Source: CADEDH01 sp047974625
GTDB taxonomy: Bacteria > Actinomycetota > Acidimicrobiia > Acidimicrobiales > SZUA-35
Length of the DNA: 64,000 bases
NCBI GenBank assembly: GCA_047974625.1
Contig: JBKECK010000030.1
Coordinates: forward strand, 1 to 64,000
Direction of reading: 5' to 3'
A model generated the notes under the pieces. That model saw only the letters and a program-made list of their open reading frames with translations, searched no databases and had not been told where the DNA came from. A program made the position numbers and the translations under genes. Positions 50,712 to 59,224 of this stretch are shown here, in pieces; position 1 is the first letter of the stretch; each line of letters begins with the position of its first letter.

Positions 50712-51767
50712 CTAATCGAGGGTGATCGGCTCGTCGTCCGGGTCGACCTTCTTGCCCGCAGCGGGCTCATCCGGATCGTCATCGGCGATGATGCCGACGT
50801 CACGCAGGACCCGGTCCTGGACCTCCATGACCAGATCCGGGTTCTGAACGAGGAACTTCTTGACGTTCTCCCGGCCCTGGCCGATCTGTTCGCCCTCGTA
50901 GGTGTACCAGGCCCCCGACTTCTTGACGATGCCACGATCGACCGCGATGTCCAGCAACGAGCCCTCACGGCTGATGCCCTGCCCGTACATGATGTCGAAC
51001 TCGGCCTGACGGAACGGTGGCGCCACCTTGTTCTTCACCACCTTCACCCGGGTCCGGTTGCCCACCACCTCGGCACCGTCCTTCAATGATTCGATCCGGC
51101 GGATGTCCAGCCGCACTGAGCTGTAGAACTTGAGGGCCCGGCCGCCCGGTGTGGTCTCCGGGGAGCCGAACATGACCCCGATCTTCTCCCGGAGCTGGTT
51201 GATGAAGATGCAGATGGTGTGGGTCTTGCTGAGGTTGGCGGTGATCTTCCGCAAGGCCTGCGACATGAGCCGGGCCTGGAGACCCACGTGGGAATCGCCC
51301 ATCTCACCCTCGATCTCGGCCCGGGGGGTGAGGGCGGCCACCGAGTCGACCACGATCACGTCGATCGAGCCCGACCGGACGAGGATGTCGGCGATCTCGA
51401 GCGCCTGCTCGCCGGTGTCTGGCTGGGAGATCAGGAGCTCATTGACGTCAACCCCGATGTTGGCGGCGTAGGTGGGGTCCATGGCGTGCTCGGCGTCGAT
51501 GTAGGCACAGATGCCCCCGTTGCGCTGCGCCTCGGCTACCACGTGCATGGCCAGGGTGGACTTACCCGAGGATTCCGGACCGTAGATCTCGACCACCCGA
51601 CCCCGGGGCAGACCGCCGACCCCGAGGGCGAGATCGAGGGCCAGAGCGCCGGTGGGGACCGTCTCGATGTCCATGTCGGACCGCTCCCCCATCTTCATCA
51701 CGGAGCCCTTGCCGAACTGCTTCTCGATGTTGCCGAGGGCGATGTCGAGGGCCTTTTGCTTCTCCAC
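50712..51767 (-). CDS. recA: DNA recombinase RecA
   Basis: The GTG at 51767 (EKQKALDIALGNIEKQFGKG) has AGGAG 10 nt upstream; a frame open further upstream is repeat-derived and not coding. The 351-residue protein has GPESSGKSTLAMH near 65, DAEHAMDPTYAANIGVD, Walker B IDVIVVDSVAALTPRAEIEG in pieces, INQLREKIGVMFGSPETTPG, and an acidic tail. It drives recombination and LexA cleavage. No recX follows. Upstream lie four 16-bp repeats and a distal SOS box. Confidence 0.97.
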   Translation of the reverse strand: MEKQKALDIALGNIEKQFGKGSVMKMGERSDMDIETVPTGALALDLALGVGGLPRGRVVEIYGPESSGKSTLAMHVVAEAQRNGGICAYIDAEHAMDPTYAANIGVDVNELLISQPDTGEQALEIADILVRSGSIDVIVVDSVAALTPRAEIEGEMGDSHVGLQARLMSQALRKITANLSKTHTICIFINQLREKIGVMFGSPETTPGGRALKFYSSVRLDIRRIESLKDGAEVVGNRTRVKVVKNKVAPPFRQAEFDIMYGQGISREGSLLDIAVDRGIVKKSGAWYTYEGEQIGQGRENVKKFLVQNPDLVMEVQDRVLRDVGIIADDDPDEPAAGKKVDPDDEPITLD

Positions 51768-51858
51768 GGAGGATCGTCTCCTGTGTGCATGCCGCACACC
51801 ACGAGGTGTACGAACGGGTTCGGTTCGAAACGGGGGTGGTACCGCCGATGTACCGCCG

Positions 51859-51881
51859 ACATTAGAACCTGGGTGTGACAG
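51859..51881 (-). promoter_or_regulatory. Candidate recA promoter resembling the RecA-NDp type
   Basis: The minus strand reads CTGTCACAC, eight bases, then TAATGT. This keeps the spacing of the mycobacterial PafBC-dependent promoter (TTGTCRGTG-N8-TANNNT). The core TGTC and the -10 TANNNT match, but the GTG after the core does not. It would place the start about 85 nt before the recA GTG. Confidence 0.4.
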
Positions 51882-51939
51882 TGACCTGGTATGACAGTGA
51901 CCTGGTATGACAGTGACCTGGTATGACAGTGACCTGGTA
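51876..51939. repeat. 16-bp tandem repeat, 4 perfect copies, upstream of recA
   Basis: TGACAGTGACCTGGTA is repeated at 51876-51891, 51892-51907, 51908-51923 and 51924-51939 without mismatch. Each minus-strand copy contains CTGTCA, so the array repeats the -35-like core of the candidate recA promoter. Confidence 0.95.
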
Positions 51940-52033
51940 CGACGGTTGGGGTTTGGGAACCTGGACCCCGTGCGGAAGGCTGCCACAACGGCGGCGGGCT
52001 TCCCCGAGGACCGGGAACGACAACACTGTAACT

Positions 52034-52049
52034 ACGAACGCGTGTTCGT
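52034..52049. promoter_or_regulatory. SOS box (LexA operator)
   Basis: ACGAACGCGTGTTCGT contains a perfect GAAC-GCGT-GTTC palindrome (52036-52047). It is about 270 bp upstream of the recA start and 50 bp upstream of the lipoprotein start on the other strand. Confidence 0.75.
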
Positions 52050-52098
52050 TCAACGCTTCCCGGGGCAAACTCACCGACTCCCTGGCTAGCGTGGGGGA

Positions 52099-52725
52099 AT
52101 GGCCCGTTCCATCCCCCGCCGAACGGCGATCGTCATGGCCGCGGCGTTCGGTCTGGCCGGCGTCGTGGGCGGGTGTGGCCTCGTCGGCAACGAGGACGAG
52201 ATGAGCCAGGCCGAGGAGCTCTCCCGTCTGGAGGGGCGCCCCCTCTCCGACACCGAGGTCGACGAGATCCTGACGCTGGCCACCGTCCTGTGCGGGACCG
52301 ACGGCACCGTCCTGGACCGGATGTGGGTCCAGCTCAACGCCCAGCAACTCGAGCTGCAGGACTACATCTTCAGCCATGTCTGCCCCGAACGGGCCGACTT
52401 CTACCAGGCCAGCAAGATCGCCATCAACGAGGCGAGGGTCACCACGACCACCGCACCACCAACCACCCTGGGCCGGACACCGACCCCCCGCAGCGCCGAC
52501 GCCCCGTCGACCGACGAACCGGCTTCGGGGAGCACCGATCGGGACGACACCGACCGCGACGGAACCGGGGCGGGCGGCACGGGGCCGGACCCCACCCGAC
52601 CGGGTGGTACCAGGCGGGACGACACAGGGCCGGACAGTACCGCCGGGGAGGACAGTACCGCCGGGGAGGACACTGGACGGGAGCCTCCCGGCATCACCGT
52701 GCCCTCCGATATCGGTCGCGACTGA
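52099..52725 (+). CDS. Lipoprotein of unknown function with Thr/Asp-rich tail
   Basis: A 208-residue secreted protein. A signal peptide (RRTAIVMAAAFGLAGVVGG) ends in a lipobox Cys near 26. A compact domain of about 90 residues has two Cys (TVLCGTDGTV, SHVCPERADF) that could form a disulfide. A disordered Thr/Pro/Asp/Gly-rich tail includes an 18-bp duplication (DSTAGE twice). I do not recognise the family. An SOS box 50 bp upstream makes damage induction plausible. Confidence 0.7.
   Translation: MARSIPRRTAIVMAAAFGLAGVVGGCGLVGNEDEMSQAEELSRLEGRPLSDTEVDEILTLATVLCGTDGTVLDRMWVQLNAQQLELQDYIFSHVCPERADFYQASKIAINEARVTTTTAPPTTLGRTPTPRSADAPSTDEPASGSTDRDDTDRDGTGAGGTGPDPTRPGGTRRDDTGPDSTAGEDSTAGEDTGREPPGITVPSDIGRD
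52633..52668 (+). repeat. 18-bp in-frame tandem duplication
   Basis: GACAGTACCGCCGGGGAG occurs at 52633-52650 and 52651-52668 and encodes DSTAGE twice in the lipoprotein tail. Confidence 0.9.
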
Positions 52726-52749
52726 GCGGCCGCCCCGCCGGCGGGCCGG

Positions 52750-53775
52750 TCAGCCCTTGACCGGGGTCACCCAGCCGTGGCGATCCTCGGACCGACCGAG
52801 CTGGATGTCGGTCAGGGCCTCGCGAAGCCGCATCGTGGTGGCGCCCGGTTGGCCGTCCCCGAAGACGACTCGGTGCTGATCGGCAAAGACCATGGTGCCC
52901 ACCGGGGCGATCACCGCCGCGGTACCGGAGAGGAACCCTTCGCCCTCATCCGCCCAGGCCTCGAGCTCCTCGAGCCCGACCGCCCGCTGCTCCACCTCGT
53001 AGCCGAGATCACCGGCGAGGGTGATCACCGACGCCCGGGTGACCCCGTGGAGGAAGGAGTCGTCGAGGCTCCGGGTCACCAGTCGCTGGTCGTCGGCCAG
53101 GAAGAAGTTGGAGGCCCCCGTCTCGGTGACGTCACCACCGGTGGCGAACAGGACCTGGTCGGCGGCGTGGTCCCGCTTGGCCTCCAGGGTGGGGCCGAGC
53201 GCCATCACATAGTTGGCCCCGCTCTTGACCATGCCGAACTGGGGGGTCGTCCGCGGTATCGACTGCTCCACGTAGATCGTGAGGGGCCGGATCCCGCCCG
53301 CGAAATAGTCACCCACCGGGCAGTTCACGACGTACAGCAGGCCGGTGTCGGGCGGGGAGGCCGCGGCCCCGACATTGAGGGTGGTGCCGATGAAGGTGGG
53401 ACGGATGTAGAGCGAACCGGGCGCGTCCGGGGTGAACGAGGCGTTGGCCTCCACCGCATCGACGATCATCGTGCGAAGCAGTTCGGCCTCGGGAACCGCC
53501 ACGTACAGCCGGGCGATACTCCGCCGCATCCGCTCGACATGGTCGTCGAGCCGGAAGATGGTCAGGGTCCCGTCCACCTGCCGGTGGGCCTTCAGGCCCT
53601 CGAAACAGGTGCTGGCGTAGTGCAGGGCGTGGGTCCCCGGATGGAGGCTGAACGGCTCCAACGGCTGGGCTCCCCCGTCGTAGTGGTAGGCGCCGCCCTC
53701 CAGGCGGGCCACCGTCATGGAGTCCCCGAACAAGGTACCGAACGGGGCGGAGAAGGGATCAGCCGAAACGCTCAC
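52750..53775 (-). CDS. ilvE: Branched-chain amino-acid aminotransferase
   Basis: A 341-residue fold-type IV PLP enzyme. The PLP Lys lies in the segment MVKSGANYVMALGPTLEAKRD near 190-205. Other motifs are HYASTCFEGLKAHRQ, FRLDDHVERMRRSIARL, GSLYIRPTFIGT and VTETGASNFFLADD. The last step of Leu, Ile and Val synthesis is its role. It is monocistronic and converges on the lipoprotein gene. Confidence 0.94.
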   Translation of the reverse strand: MSVSADPFSAPFGTLFGDSMTVARLEGGAYHYDGGAQPLEPFSLHPGTHALHYASTCFEGLKAHRQVDGTLTIFRLDDHVERMRRSIARLYVAVPEAELLRTMIVDAVEANASFTPDAPGSLYIRPTFIGTTLNVGAAASPPDTGLLYVVNCPVGDYFAGGIRPLTIYVEQSIPRTTPQFGMVKSGANYVMALGPTLEAKRDHAADQVLFATGGDVTETGASNFFLADDQRLVTRSLDDSFLHGVTRASVITLAGDLGYEVEQRAVGLEELEAWADEGEGFLSGTAAVIAPVGTMVFADQHRVVFGDGQPGATTMRLREALTDIQLGRSEDRHGWVTPVKG

Positions 53776-53921
53776 GCTCTAGTTCTACCGTTCCCGCCAT
53801 CCGCTGGAACGCCTTTTCCCGTCGGATCGGGCCCGCCGATGCCCGGGCGCGGGCGAATCGGCCGGCCAGATGTTCCGGGCCGCGGCGGCCGTGAGCAGGG
53901 TTGCCCCCGGGCCGCCGGTGC

Positions 53922-55259
53922 TCAGCCCCCCGCGATCACGTCGAGGTGGCGGCGCAGCAGGTCGGCCAGGGTGATGGCGGAGAACTGGCGGATCCGTTCC
54001 CGGTCGCCGGGCAGCCGGACGGTGGTGGCCACCGAGCCACCGGGCCCCGACGCGGCCAGGCACACCGTGCCCACCGGCTGGCCCTCGGCCTCGTCCGGTC
54101 CGGCCACCCCCGTCGTGGCCAGACCGATGTCGGCCGCCAGCCGGGCCCGGACCCCCTCGGCCATGGCAACCGCCGCGTCCTCGCTGATCACCGGCCCCTC
54201 GGGTACCCCGAGGACGGCGAACTTGATGTCGGAGGCGTAGGCCACGACCCCGCCCCGGAACACCGCGCTGGCGCCGGGTACGGCGCAGAACCGGCCCGCC
54301 ACGTAGCCGCCGGTCAGCGACTCGGCCACGGCCAGGGTCAGGCCGCGTCGCTCCAGCTCCGCCAGGACCACCGACTCCATGGTGTCGTCGTCGACGGCGA
54401 ACACGATGTCCCCGATGATGCCCCGGACCACCGACTCCTCGGCATCGAGGGCGGCGGCCGCCTCGGGCCCGGTGGCCGCCTTGGTAGTAATACGGACCTT
54501 CAGACCCTCGACCCCGCTGGCCAGGAAGGCCAGCGTCGCACCACCCACCCGGTCCAGTTCGTCGATCCGGTCGGCGAGCAGCTCGGCCAGGCCCGATTCC
54601 GACGTGCCCCAAGTCCGCAGGACCCGACTGGCGATCACCGCCTGCTCCCCGGACCGGGCGATCAGGTCGGGGATGACCGTCCCCGACAGCATCTCCTGCA
54701 TCTCGTACGGGACGCCGGGCACCGCGTAGATCACCTTGTTACCGGGGCGACCGTCGTCGCCCGGATTACCGGGGCGACCGTCGTCGCCCGGATTACCGGG
54801 GCGACCGTCGTCGCCCTGGCCGATGGGGGGCACCGTCACCGGACAGATCAGTCCGGGGGCGGTACCCGGCTGCTGGGCCATTGTGGACGCCCCCACAGGC
54901 ACCATGGCCTGGCGGAGGTTGTTCTCGGGCATGGTCCGCCCGCGGGACCGGAACATGGCGGCGATCCGGTCGGCGATCGCGGGGTCGAGCACCATGTCGG
55001 CGCCCATGATGGCGGCAATCACGTCACGGGTGACGTCGTCCTGGGTGGGTCCCAGACCGCCACAGCAGATGACGGCGTCGCTCCGGTCGAGGGCCTGGCG
55101 GATGACCGCCTCCATCCGGGCCGGATTGTCGCCCACCTTGGTCTGGTGGAAGGAGTCGAGGCCGGCCATGGCCAGCTGCTCCCCGATCCACGACGAGTTG
55201 GTGTCGACGATCTGACCCAACAGAAGCTCGGTGCCGATGGCCACCACCTCGACGATCAC
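53922..55259 (-). CDS. cinA: CinA-family protein (MoCF domain plus nicotinamide-nucleotide amidase)
   Basis: The GTG at 55259 (IVEVVAIGTELLLGQIVDTN) overlaps the peptidase stop (GTGA), giving 445 residues. The MoCF-like COG1058 domain has CCGGLGPTQDDVTRDV near 65. The C-terminal PncC deamidase has AVAESLTGGYVAGRF, FRGGVVAYASDIK and ATTGVAGPDEAEGQPVG. Residues about 148-173 are an extra GDDGRPGNP repeat in the first domain. CinA recycles NMN to NaMN and hydrolyses ADP-ribose in other bacteria. In many genomes cinA neighbours recA and pgsA, as here. Confidence 0.93.
   Translation of the reverse strand: MIVEVVAIGTELLLGQIVDTNSSWIGEQLAMAGLDSFHQTKVGDNPARMEAVIRQALDRSDAVICCGGLGPTQDDVTRDVIAAIMGADMVLDPAIADRIAAMFRSRGRTMPENNLRQAMVPVGASTMAQQPGTAPGLICPVTVPPIGQGDDGRPGNPGDDGRPGNPGDDGRPGNKVIYAVPGVPYEMQEMLSGTVIPDLIARSGEQAVIASRVLRTWGTSESGLAELLADRIDELDRVGGATLAFLASGVEGLKVRITTKAATGPEAAAALDAEESVVRGIIGDIVFAVDDDTMESVVLAELERRGLTLAVAESLTGGYVAGRFCAVPGASAVFRGGVVAYASDIKFAVLGVPEGPVISEDAAVAMAEGVRARLAADIGLATTGVAGPDEAEGQPVGTVCLAASGPGGSVATTVRLPGDRERIRQFSAITLADLLRRHLDVIAGG
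54739..54816 (-). repeat. 27-bp tandem repeat, about 3 copies, in frame in cinA
   Basis: Copies lie at 54739-54765 and 54766-54792, with a 24-nt partial third at 54793-54816. They encode GDDGRPGNP units inside the MoCF domain, between PVTVPPIGQ and KVIYAVPGVPYEM. Confidence 0.95.
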
Positions 55260-57298
55260 GGCACCGTCACCGTGAAGACGTTGGCCGCCGGGATCACCAC
55301 ATCGGTGGTCATCTGGTCGATCTCGTCCGGCGGAGCCCCGATGATGATCAGGGCGTCCAGGGATCCTTGGGACTGCTGGAGGATACGCACCGCCACATCG
55401 TCGGTCTCGCCGGACCGCACCGTCCAGCCCTCGAGGCCGTCCGGCGGCTGGAGGTCGGTCATGGTGAGGCCGTAGTTGGCGGTCAGCGCCTGCTCGACCA
55501 GCGGGGCAGAACCTGGGGCGGTGCCCATCTGGAGCACGAAGGTGGGGTCGAGGACCGACTGGCGCCGGTAGTCCTCGCCCCCGGGACCGGTGCTCCAGCC
55601 GGCCGGCCGCACCCCGGTCACCGTGGCCGGCGGCCCGGGATTCTGGCGCGAGAACGGTTCCATGACGATCGGTTCGACGGGACGGTCGATGAACTGGAGC
55701 CGGGCCTCCTCGAGACAGGCCCCGTCGACGGGCTGATCGGGAGCGTCGAGAAAGGCCGCGACCAGGCTCATCCCGCACTCGTCGCTGCTGACCCCGTGGG
55801 AGGCCCGGGGGCCCACCACCACCTGGCCGGCGCTTAGCGTCTCCGCCGCCGCCTCGGCCCAGGCCACCGGGGTGACGGGATCAAAGGCCCCGGCCATGAG
55901 CAGGGTGGGGACGTCGCTCACCACGGCTTCGTCGGCCTGGGCGTCGGCGGGATGCGAACCGAACGCCTCGCAGGTGGCGAACGCCCCCGGACCGACGTTG
56001 GAGGCGTAGTCGTACTGGTCCAGGAGACCGAACGGGTCGGCGGGCGTGGCCGCGTCCACCGCGGCCGGATCGGCGAAGGCGATCTCCTCGTTGCACTCGA
56101 CAGCGAAGAACATCCCGTCGCTGAACAACGACTCGGTGCTGCGGAGCTGGGAGCCGAAGTCGGCCAAGCCGCTGGTGTCACCGGCCTCGAGCTCGGTGAG
56201 CAGCACCGGCAGGTCGACGAACCAGGTCGGCGAGTAGAGAGCCTGGGAGACCAGCCCCACCAGGCCGTACCCGTCGACGTAGACGGTGTCGGTTCCCCCT
56301 CCGGAGAGGAAGTCGACGATCTCGACCTGGACCGGTTCGGCCTCCAGCCGGGCGGCCATGGCGGCCAACCGTTCCATCAGGTCGCCCTGGGCCTGGCAGC
56401 CGGGCTCGGCCGCGCAGGAGGCCACCACCCGGTTGAGACTGTCGATCTGGGTTTGGGGGGCCTCGGCGGTGGAGTCAACCTGGGGCGGGAAGACCGAGTC
56501 GAGCACGGCGGACCGCACCGGCTCCCCGTGCTGACGCATCATCTCGAGGCCGAGCCGGGTGCCGTAGGAGACGCCGAACAGGTTCCACCGGGGGTAGCTG
56601 AGGGCGACCCGGATGGCCTCGGTGTCGTGTGCGTTGGCCACCGAGTTGTACTGGGCCAGGTCGACTCCCTCATCGGTGAGGCGCTGGGCGCAGACCCCGA
56701 GAGCGTCGTTGGCCCGGGCCTCCGCCTCGTCGGGGCCGACGCCAGGATCGTCCTCCAGTTCACGGCTGAGGGTGGTCAGTTCGTCGCAGGTGAGGGCCGG
56801 AGTGGTTTCGCCGACCCCGCGCTGATCGAACACGATGACGTCGCGCCCCGCCTGCAGGGGGGCCACCAGTGTGGGGTAGCTGAACGGGAGGGCGGCCAGG
56901 GCCTTACCGCCGGGCCCACCCTCGAGGTAGACGACCGGATCCGGAGCGGGATCGTCGCCGGTGGCGGGGAACACGGCCACCGCCAACTCCACCCGCCCGG
57001 CCCCGTCCGACCACGACATCGGGACCGCGACGGTGCCGCAGCGCACGTCGTCCACCCCGATCAGAGGCCCGAAGCTACAGGGCCCGTCGACGAACACGGC
57101 CCCGGACACCTGGCCGTCACCGGTCAGCTCGGCCACCGGTGCGGCCGTGACGTCGTCGCCCTCCACCGGTTCGCCCGACCCCTGATCGGAGGATTCCTGA
57201 TCGGCCCCGTCGTCGCCAAACAGGCCACAACCGGCCAGGGACACCGACCAGGCGGTAACCACGGCCAACAGGATCAATAGACGTCTCATCATCATCAT
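55256..57298 (-). CDS. Lipoprotein alpha/beta-hydrolase peptidase (tripeptidyl-aminopeptidase-like, S33)
   Basis: From the first of four consecutive ATGs (57298) it has 680 residues. A signal peptide (LLILLAVVTAWSVSLAG) ends at a lipobox Cys. The catalytic Ser is in FGVSYGTRLGLEMM near 225. Asp is in AGAFDPVTPVAWAE, and His in ASHGVSSDECGM near the C-terminus of the TAP-like domain. An extra domain of about 150 residues with a von-Willebrand-free sequence follows. It would release peptides outside the membrane. The gene lies 4 nt after the pgsA stop and is coupled to cinA. Confidence 0.85.
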   Translation of the reverse strand: MMMMRRLLILLAVVTAWSVSLAGCGLFGDDGADQESSDQGSGEPVEGDDVTAAPVAELTGDGQVSGAVFVDGPCSFGPLIGVDDVRCGTVAVPMSWSDGAGRVELAVAVFPATGDDPAPDPVVYLEGGPGGKALAALPFSYPTLVAPLQAGRDVIVFDQRGVGETTPALTCDELTTLSRELEDDPGVGPDEAEARANDALGVCAQRLTDEGVDLAQYNSVANAHDTEAIRVALSYPRWNLFGVSYGTRLGLEMMRQHGEPVRSAVLDSVFPPQVDSTAEAPQTQIDSLNRVVASCAAEPGCQAQGDLMERLAAMAARLEAEPVQVEIVDFLSGGGTDTVYVDGYGLVGLVSQALYSPTWFVDLPVLLTELEAGDTSGLADFGSQLRSTESLFSDGMFFAVECNEEIAFADPAAVDAATPADPFGLLDQYDYASNVGPGAFATCEAFGSHPADAQADEAVVSDVPTLLMAGAFDPVTPVAWAEAAAETLSAGQVVVGPRASHGVSSDECGMSLVAAFLDAPDQPVDGACLEEARLQFIDRPVEPIVMEPFSRQNPGPPATVTGVRPAGWSTGPGGEDYRRQSVLDPTFVLQMGTAPGSAPLVEQALTANYGLTMTDLQPPDGLEGWTVRSGETDDVAVRILQQSQGSLDALIIIGAPPDEIDQMTTDVVIPAANVFTVTVP

Positions 57299-57302
57299 CG
57301 GT

Positions 57303-57878
57303 TCACCGTTGACCGGTGGAGCGGAGCGCATCCCGCCCGTCGATCAGGTACTGGGCCCCGCTCACCAGGGTGAAGCCGACGGCCAGCCAGAGCAGGACGT
57401 CGGCCACCCACGGGTAGGGCTCCAGGGGCGGGAGGAGGGCGGCCGCCAGGGCGATCCCCTGGACCAGGGTCTTGTACTTCCCCGACCGGCGGGCGGGTAC
57501 GGCCAGGCCGTGCCGGGCCCAGTACGAGCGGTACCCCACCAGGCCGATCTCCCGGACCGCGATGAGGGTGACGGGGATCCAGGAGAACCGCCCCACGACC
57601 ACCAAGGCGTAGGCGACGAGCAGGACCACCAGCTTGTCGGCCAGGGGGTCGAGGAAGGCCCCGAGGCGGGTCGGTGTGGCCCGCCGGGCCAGAGACCCGT
57701 CAATGGCGTCGGTGAACCCGAGGACCACACCGAGGACGAACGTCACCCACCACGGGTTCCGGTAGAGCACGAGAGCGGCCAGCACCGGTGCGACCAGGAG
57801 GCGGCTCACGGTGAGGGAGTTGGCGGCCGCCGCCCACCGGGACGGTCCGAGCACGCTCAGGCCGGGCACCGCCGTCAC
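57303..57878 (-). CDS. pgsA: CDP-diacylglycerol-glycerol-3-phosphate 3-phosphatidyltransferase
   Basis: A 191-residue membrane enzyme of phosphatidylglycerol synthesis. The CDP-alcohol phosphotransferase motif is complete: DGSLARR followed by GAFLDPLADK near 59-85, with both catalytic Asp pairs. It has about five to six TM segments. Its start overlaps the rimO stop. The order rimO-pgsA-cinA-recA is conserved in many bacteria, here with the peptidase inserted. Confidence 0.94.
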   Translation of the reverse strand: MTAVPGLSVLGPSRWAAAANSLTVSRLLVAPVLAALVLYRNPWWVTFVLGVVLGFTDAIDGSLARRATPTRLGAFLDPLADKLVVLLVAYALVVVGRFSWIPVTLIAVREIGLVGYRSYWARHGLAVPARRSGKYKTLVQGIALAAALLPPLEPYPWVADVLLWLAVGFTLVSGAQYLIDGRDALRSTGQR

Positions 57879-59161
57879 ACCCCGCCGTCCGCGCCCGCGC
57901 CGACCGGTCGGGCCTCGAGGTCGGGGCCGACGGCCCCCGTTACCTCCACTGGGTGGAGCCGGCCGACGACCAGGTCGGCGGGCACGGCGACGATCCCGTC
58001 GATCTCGGGCGCCTCGCGCCAGGAGCGGGCGACACCGGGGGCGTCGACCAGCACCGTCATCCGCTCCCCGATCAGTTCGTCTCGTCGTTCGGCGGTGATC
58101 CGATCCTGGAGCTCACGGAGCTCCCGCAGGCGTTCCGCCACCAGAGGGGCGGGGACGGCCCCGTCGAGGGAGGCCGCGTGGGTGCCCTCCTCGGGCGAGT
58201 AGGCGAAGAACCCGCACCAGTCGAGGCGGGTCTCGGTGACGAAACGGAGCAGGGCGTCCTGGTCCGCCTCGGTCTCGCCCGGGTAGCCGACGATGAAGTT
58301 CGACCTGAACGCGGCCCCCGGTTCCCGGCCCCGGATGGTCTCGATCCGTTCCGTGAACCGCTCCCCCGAACCCCACCGGCGCATCCGCCGCAGCAGCGGC
58401 CGGGACACGTGCTGGAGGGATAGGTCGAAGTAAGGGACACCGGTGGCGCACACGGTGTCGATGAGCCGGTCGGTCAGCTCCGAGGGGTACAGGTACAGCA
58501 GGCGAACCCGGTCGACCCGGGACGCCACCGCCGCTACGAGATCCACGATCCGCTTGTCGCCCCGGCCCTGGTCCCGACCGAACGAGGCGAGGTCCTGGGC
58601 CACCAGGACCACCTCGGCGACGCCAAGGGCGTCGACCTCGGCCAGGATGGCCTCCATCGGGCGTGACCGTTGGGGGCCACGGAACGACGGGATGGCGCAG
58701 AAACCGCAGGCCCGGTCGCACCCCTCGGCCACCTTGACGTAGGCCCAGGGGGCGGTGGCGGCTGGGCGGGGCAGCTCCAGCAGGTCCATCGACGGGACGG
58801 GCGGGACCGGGCGGGAGCGGGTCGGGCCCAGGGTCACCGGCACCCCGAACGGGGCGACGGCGTCCACCTCGGGAAGCGCCTCGGTGAGCTCCGGACCGTA
58901 ACGCTCGGCCAGGCAGCCGGTGACCACCAGCTCGGCGCCCGGTTTGCGGGCCCGTTCGAGCCCGAGGATCACCTCGATCGACTCCTGGCGCGCCTCGTCG
59001 ATGAAGGCGCAGGTGTTGACCACCACCACGTCCGCCTCGTCGACCCGGTCGGCGGGCCGGAGCCCATCGGCCAGCAGGGTGCCGGCCAGCTTTTCGGAAT
59101 CGACCTGGTTCTTGGGACAACCGAGGGTCTCGATGTGGAACAGTCGGGGCCGCACGGTCAC
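57875..59161 (-). CDS. rimO: Ribosomal protein uS12 methylthiotransferase
   Basis: A 428-residue radical-SAM enzyme. It starts HIETLGCPKNQVDSEKLAGTL. Second-cluster Cys are in VNTCAFIDEARQE and VTGCLAERYG. The radical-SAM motif is EGCDRACGFCAIPSFRG near 145, with a TRAM domain at the C-terminus. It modifies Asp of ribosomal protein S12. The LGCPKNxVDSE signature separates it from the MiaB at 41260. Confidence 0.95.
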   Translation of the reverse strand: MTVRPRLFHIETLGCPKNQVDSEKLAGTLLADGLRPADRVDEADVVVVNTCAFIDEARQESIEVILGLERARKPGAELVVTGCLAERYGPELTEALPEVDAVAPFGVPVTLGPTRSRPVPPVPSMDLLELPRPAATAPWAYVKVAEGCDRACGFCAIPSFRGPQRSRPMEAILAEVDALGVAEVVLVAQDLASFGRDQGRGDKRIVDLVAAVASRVDRVRLLYLYPSELTDRLIDTVCATGVPYFDLSLQHVSRPLLRRMRRWGSGERFTERIETIRGREPGAAFRSNFIVGYPGETEADQDALLRFVTETRLDWCGFFAYSPEEGTHAASLDGAVPAPLVAERLRELRELQDRITAERRDELIGERMTVLVDAPGVARSWREAPEIDGIVAVPADLVVGRLHPVEVTGAVGPDLEARPVGAGADGGV

Positions 59162-59224
59162 TGGCCCTAGGCTATCGGTCGTCCGCCGGCCCCCCCGCCG
59201 GTGTTCGCCACCGCCCGTCGCCCG

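Larger units (their letters stand above)
51768..52098. other. Divergent recA / lipoprotein control region (331 bp)
   Basis: It contains a possible damage-inducible promoter on the minus strand, complement of 51859-51881 (CTGTCACAC, 8 nt, TAATGT). It also holds four 16-bp repeats at 51876-51939 and a palindromic SOS box at 52036-52047. No RNA gene is seen. Confidence 0.6.

Noticed and set aside
51812..51821. GAAC-GG-GTTC just upstream of recA
   Set aside because: The half-sites are separated by 2 nt, not 4, so it does not fit the LexA operator spacing.
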